A DNA stretch of 64,000 nt from contig CM041083.1 of assembly GCA_023079485.1 (NCBI GenBank), positions 171,149,980 through 171,213,979 of the forward strand. The letters are read 5' to 3'. The position numbers and the translations under genes were made by a program. The notes beneath the pieces are model-generated. The model made no database searches and was not told the origin of the DNA. It worked only from the letters and a program-made list of their open reading frames with translations. This document shows, piece after piece, positions 58,663 to 64,000 of this stretch; positions within the stretch are counted from its first letter, which is position 1; each line of letters begins with the position of its first letter. The DNA comes from Archilochus colubris (lineage: Eukaryota; Chordata; Aves; Apodiformes; Trochilidae).

Positions 58663-61378
58663 CCAAGATCCCCTCTCATTCCCCTTTTTGGCACTGAAAC
58701 CACTTCCTACTTCTCTCCATCCTCCAGTTCTGGTTCAAAGGTGGATAAAATCTAAAGGAAACAAGTGGTCACCTGTTGCAAAATAGAGACTTAAAACTTA
58801 GCTGTGATTTAACCCTAAGAAAAGTCTACCACAGATTTAACAAAATCAAAACTTCCCTTTTCCCCTTGAATAATCAGTAGAAGACATTTGCTGTGGGTCT
58901 CTCCTCTGTGACCTTCATTGGCAGAGACATAGCTGGAAGGCAGCATCCTGTGGGTGATGCCCAAGCATTGTCCTTAGGGACAAAGAAAGGGCATCTCTCA
59001 TGAAATTTTCACTTTTGCCCCTGGATATCTAACAGTGTCTTCTTTTTTCCTGCACTTTGGATAACAAGTTCAATTTAATCTTGAGACAGTGCAGTACAGA
59101 CTTGAAAGCAACTTTCTTAATTTACTTTCCCGACTGTAGAGGCTGGCACAACAGTTGTAGCTAGAGCTGAAGTATCCCTACAGAGCTGTTGGTTTGTGTA
59201 CCTTGAGATGAGATAATGAATGATGTCTGCCCTTCAACAGGCACATTTAGCTCACATTTACTTTTTTGCTTTTTGTTTTTTGTTTAGTACTGTATTTCTG
59301 TTTGTTGTATGTGGCAGGTGCCCAGACTGGTTATCTCTGAAAACAGCATAATTAATGGCTTTCTGTGACTTCAAAATCAAATCTATTTTGATCAACTTCA
59401 AAAAATGCCCCTTCTTTCTGCTGGTGGGAGGTGTGAACCTGTAAGCACTGAGCCCCTGAGAATTTCCCTGACTTTAGAAGTGGTTTCATCTCTCATTCCA
59501 CAGAATTACTGAGTACGCCTCCTTAATAAGAAGACAAGAAAGAGAGGAGACCGAGACTTTCTCTTTTCTGTCTTGCAGACCTTGCTTTAACCTCTGAAAA
59601 GCCTTGTTTTTTCCCAGCTTTAAAATGTAGGTGACAGTATTTATAAGCAGACTGGGAGTTTCTAGTTGAAGAACATTTCATGAGAGCCTGGCTATTTGCC
59701 AATGACAAGCACGATATTTTCCAGACCAGTGAGCCATAGAGTCGACTGCAGGAGAAAAAAAAAAAAAAGGTAAAAAAGAAAAAAGTATAAGCAGATCCAG
59801 TTTTGATATTTAATTAGATCAGAAGTGGAGCTTTAAGGCATCACAGCACCACCAGGTTGGTACCCCCAAGGCAGAGGGAGAAGAAAGCCCACAGCTGATC
59901 ACCATGTGGGCTGACCAGAGAAGATCAAGACCAGAGCTGACCAGGAGCCTTCAAAAGCAGATGCTCTGCAGGAGGAGTGCTATCTCTGCCCACTCCTGGA
60001 TGGAGACACCAGCTGGATGGGTCAGGATGTGACTGGGGGAAAAATAAAGGAGCAATTTGGGAAAATAGGGTAGGAGAAGGATGCTGCAGCTACTGTGGGA
60101 AAGTGGTGGAAGGAGCTGGGATTCTACAGTAGGGGTTAAGTGGTGTGCAGAGATATTGCTGGCTTTTACAGAGTGCTGAAGCTCCAGTCAGTGGTTTCAC
60201 AAGCTGGGGTGACTTTCACAAAGCCTCAGAGGGCAAGAAGTGCTGATCCAGCAGTTGAGATGAGCTGTACCAGCACCTGCAAAAGCTGGGAGAGAAGCAC
60301 GGGGAAAGCTGCTGGGGAGGAGACCAGGCTGATGCCATGAGAGCACCCAGGGAACATCAAGCTATTGCAAAACTATCCCGAGGAAGGGGAGTCTCACTGG
60401 ATCAATACAAACCTCTGTTGTCAATCAGTTGCAATTGATTTTTCTGGGGTCATTTCTTTGCCTTCCCTCCAACCTCCAGCAAAGTTGCTCTGTTTTTTAC
60501 AACAGACACAGTGTTTCTGTGGGGATATCAAAGTTCTCCCAGGCAGGAAGGAGGGAATGCTTAATTTCCAGGCTTTTGTGGGGGGTCTCAAGTTGCTGCT
60601 GTTTCATTAACAGTCAGGGAAAAGAAAACACTGAACAGCCCCTTCCCAGCTTCCCTAAAGTCCTTCCAAGCTAATCAAATGTAGCCTTTTTTTCTGCTGA
60701 CACAGTAGCATTTCTAAAAATACCATATTTTGCTTGTAGACATGTGAGCTCTATCAATGAAAGTCATTGTATCCAAGCTAGAGGTTCAGGGAGCTGAAGT
60801 TAAGGACTTAAGCTTCTGAGAAAGGATCTTGGCTTTGGATTTGTGTAGCTGGCCTGGCTAAGTTACTATAAGAACCTTTTCTATGTCAATTTATGTCTGG
60901 GAGGCAAGACAATTTCATTGTTCCCCCACCAAAACTTCACTCTGATTTATGCCAGTGAAATTTCAAAATAGGATCCCTCCTTTCCCCTGCCTCCAGCTTC
61001 ACAGGTCCCTCCAGGTGCTTGTCCTCAGTGATGGAAGAATGTGCTGTGAATACACAAAGTCAGTGCCAAGCAGTGGAAGATCTTTAGGCTTGCAACTCAT
61101 CCTTCATTTAGGCCAAAGAAGGTACAAACGTGATGCTCTGAGGTTCCTGGGGTTGGTGTCTGAGAGGCAGCTCAGTGATCCCAGAGGATGGTGGGATGAC
61201 CCTTATTTGAGGGACCACTTCCCAGGAGGACTATGCATGTGAGCACGAGGCACAAAGGGAAGAGCCATTTGACTTGTGTGGTTCCCATCTTGGCCAGGGA
61301 ACTACAGAAGACATCTGTGAAGAACTGCTCTGTAACCAGGTCCTAACAAACAAAAATTCCCTTCCCAATTAATATTTG
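58663..61378. other. Non-coding DNA
   Basis: No gene recognised. An A-rich run lies at 59754-59785. Confidence 0.5.
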
Positions 61379-61436
61379 TTGTGTATATAATATATATATT
61401 ATATTGTATATGTATATATGTATATGTATACATATA
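61379..61436. repeat. (TA)/(TATG)n microsatellite, left of LTR copy 2
   Basis: TATATA, TGTATA and CATATA units ending CATATA. The run resumes at 61755 after the LTR, so the LTR split a pre-existing microsatellite. Confidence 0.85.
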
Positions 61437-61754
61437 TGTAGAGAGACATTGTCAACCAGGTGCCTTGAGTTGCCAAAGAGTGGGTGTGAGTCCACCTGTG
61501 CCTGATTAGGACAGGCCCCTATTGGGCATGAGCAAGACCAGGGGGCCAATAAAGGTGGGACACACACCCACAGAAGGCACCTCAGCTCACTCTGGTGTGA
61601 GGCATGGAGAGGCCAGCAGCTCGTCGAGTCTCTGGAGCAAGAAAGGTTCCTCCTGCTACACTTCTACCCTGGAAGCGCTGTGTGGTGGCTGGAGTCCTGG
61701 AAGAGACCAGCAGCTCGTCGAGCTTCAGGAGCAAGAATGGCTCCTCCCACTACA
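61437..61754 (+). repeat. Solo LTR, short family, copy 2 (318 bp) with 6-bp target-site duplication
   Basis: TGTAGAGAGACA start, CTACA end, AATAAA at 61548-61553. CATATA flanks both sides exactly (61431-61436 and 61755-61760), although the flanking DNA is itself TATA-rich, so part of this match could be chance. It is longer than copy 1 mainly because a 94-bp tail unit is repeated: CCAGCAGCTCGTCGAG occurs at 61613 and 61707, and CTACA at 61656-61660 and 61750-61754. Confidence 0.82.
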
Positions 61755-61800
61755 CATATACATATATATATGTATATATCTATGTTATATATATATGAGT
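61755..61800. repeat. (CATATA)/(TA)n microsatellite, right of LTR copy 2
   Basis: Continuation of the run at 61379-61436. Confidence 0.8.
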
Positions 61801-64000
61801 GTATATCACGTAACCCACATCTGATGCAGAGATGTGTTGTTCATGGTAACAGACTCCTCTCTTTTGATCATGACAGGCCAGGAGTTTTATGAAAGTCTTT
61901 GGTGCCTGCTGTGTCTACAGCATGGTTGACTTATGGTTTGCTTAATTAACATTGTTCTATTGCATATTGATTTTCTGCAGGGATAATAGTTTAACTGAAA
62001 AATGATGTGAAGGCCATGTATGTTATGTTAAGCCTGTCTGAACAGCAAAACACCCCGACATAATAAAGCAAAAAAATTGTTCCTGATCTGCAGCTGGTGC
62101 ATTTTCTCTCTGAGAAGCTGCTTAAGCATCACAGCTAACACATGCTCTGAAATAATTTTTCTCAAAGGTGAGCTCATAAGCAATCTAATTAAATACCAAA
62201 TTGGTTATTGTGGGTGCATTTACTGAGCATGAAGAACTGATGCATCTCTGACATTTCCCTCTGTAAATACATTTTAAATAAGTCATTGGTAGTTAATTAC
62301 CATACGGTAAAATTAAGGCAAATAGATGTATTTTGGATTCTATAAGGCAGATGCTTTATGATAATTAAATAACATCAATGGATTATGCTTAGATAAAAAT
62401 TCTGGAAAACCAGGAGCATCACATCACAGTCTGGCATTTATTGCTTCCCCAGGCATAGCTTCTGGATTAGAGGAGGCACAAAGGATTTGTCCACATTAAC
62501 GATGAGGGCAGCACAGAGAAGTAAGGGGGGGAGGAGGATGATTTGCAGCAAGCTGTTATATTTTGAGGATAATCTGTCCACATTCCCTGCTTCCTGGCCA
62601 CGAAGTTTAGGGCAGCTGCCAATGCTGCATGCTCACCATGGATTGCTTCCCACCAGGGTAACACCCAGGTGGCTCCTTCAGACTTGGGACCTTGTGGGGT
62701 TCTGCACCCCTGATGCTCTGGTCCAGAGAAGGGTTTACCCCTCAAGCACATGTGTTTCTTCTCTTCTTCAGCTTTGGGACTGGGTTTCAGAAGCAAGACC
62801 AGCAGAAAAGCAGGCTTCCTGCTCTTGATTCTCTCATTGCTTTGCAACAAAAGCAGCTACCAAGGGCTGATGAGGTATATGCCTTTTTTAGAGATTTTGC
62901 CATGACACTGTATTTGCATCCAGGGTGCCATTCATCAGCACATGATGATCATGTAACATGATCAGCGAGTGGCCTCTCATGCTGGAAGTGAATGTAATAC
63001 ACATACAAAAAAATAACAACAAAAAATCCTTTGGGACTATGACAGCCCCAGCAGTCATTTTCTATGGTGACAGCTATGTGGAAAATTAAGTTCCCCTGGC
63101 AGGACAGAGGAACATTTGACATTGTACCTAAACATCCCCTTTTGCCTGACGTGCCCCTCCATTCTTGCTTAGCCCTGTTCTCAGGCAGTGCACAGCACTC
63201 CCATGAATTTTCTGTCTGTGAACAACGAAGATCATTGGGCTGGCAAAATGGTTTTATTTTCTGTGTGATATGAAGACGTTTTCTAAAAGAATTACTGCCC
63301 CTGAAATAAACTCCTCCCATTCCCTGGGTCTGGCTGGCTGTACTGAAGCTACTGTGATTTCTGCCTCTGCTTCAGCTCTGGGAACATCATCATGCTTGGG
63401 AATGAACAAGGTACAGTCTAATCACAGACCTGAATGAGGAACCACTGAAAAAACCCAAAGTGATGAAGAGCATTTCTGTTTATTAGTGAAGATAATGCTG
63501 GTGAAAACTCCCACACATTAATTTCTTTATCAGGTCATTGGTGTTGTGAAGCCTAGAAGATTTATGATTGACCTCCCAGGAGCTTCATCTTTGCTAGGGA
63601 AAAGCAGGGGGGTTGCTGCACTGACATACATACACCTTTCAAAAGCAGGACCTTCAACCTTGACCTAGGTGGCTGAATTTGGCTTTGATTGGAAGCTGAA
63701 AATAGAAGGAGTCTCCTCAGTTGTCTTTATGAAGTAGAAAGTCAAAATGCTGGTGCAGGTCTGCTCCAAAGCCTCAGTGCATGATGACAAGGTAGGTTAG
63801 GGGGGGCTGCATAGTCCTTGTGGTGTCTACATTCAAAAATTGTCTTCTATCCACATCTGCCTCCTCCTGAGATCCCAGGGGTATCAGGCATCCTCCTCTT
63901 CCCTCCTGAAGGCAGGTGTGGTGCTGAGGTGGCATGATTGCTTCATTCCCTCTCAGTGGTGGCTGCATATTAACTGCAGATTAATGAGCCCTCTATGAAT
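61801..64000. other. Non-coding DNA to the window end
   Basis: No gene or known repeat recognised. The part 61950-62420 is AT-rich with several TAATTA-type sites, the kind of composition seen in conserved non-coding elements, but conservation cannot be judged here. Confidence 0.45.

Noticed and set aside
31086..64000. SIAH3 first exon inside the window
   Set aside because: I looked for minus-strand sequence resembling the short N-terminal exon and saw none. It probably lies beyond the window, but a short exon could have been missed.
1..64000. CRISPR arrays, operons or other bacterial systems
   Set aside because: The DNA is vertebrate; the repeats found are transposons and microsatellites without spacer architecture.

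Overview
This is a bird genome window. At least ten fragments of the avian CR1 non-LTR retrotransposon are present, several ending in the diagnostic 8-bp ATTCTATG tail, and the only recognisable host coding sequence is a vertebrate gene (SIAH3). The species cannot be told from the sequence. By eye the window is about 90% non-coding DNA with low gene density.

Layout: (1) 1-5700 is an endogenous retrovirus on the + strand, related to gammaretroviruses (class I). It has a 5' LTR cut by the window edge, a primer binding site resembling tRNA-Arg, a leader with a 96-bp tandem duplication, broken gag remnants (matrix and N-terminal capsid), a GC-rich block where the rest of gag and the protease should be, and a nearly full-length but broken pol. 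A 12-bp stem hairpin, a polypurine tract and a 3' LTR truncated in R follow. No env is present. The two LTRs differ at about nine positions by eye, so the insertion is fairly young. (2) 5701-30475 is non-coding, with four CR1 pieces and a 280-bp purine pentamer satellite. (3) 30476-31069 on the minus strand is the last coding exon of SIAH3, a RING-less relative of the SIAH ubiquitin ligases. Its first exon was not found, so the DNA to the right is probably SIAH3 intron. (4) 31070-49736 is non-coding, with four more CR1 copies (one reaching into the reverse transcriptase) and a second pentamer satellite on the opposite strand to the first. (5) 49737-53068 carries two 97% identical 341-344 bp direct copies of an unidentified sequence about 3 kb apart. 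(6) 56888-61800 is a cluster of repeats: CR1 fragments and two copies of a short LTR family, one with a perfect 6-bp target-site duplication. The rest is non-coding.

I found no CRISPR array, operon, tRNA or rRNA gene, and no convincing new system. The best leads are the architecture of the env-less provirus, the unidentified duplicated 344-bp unit and the short LTR pair. Functional statements come from family knowledge and from reading motifs; no database search was run.
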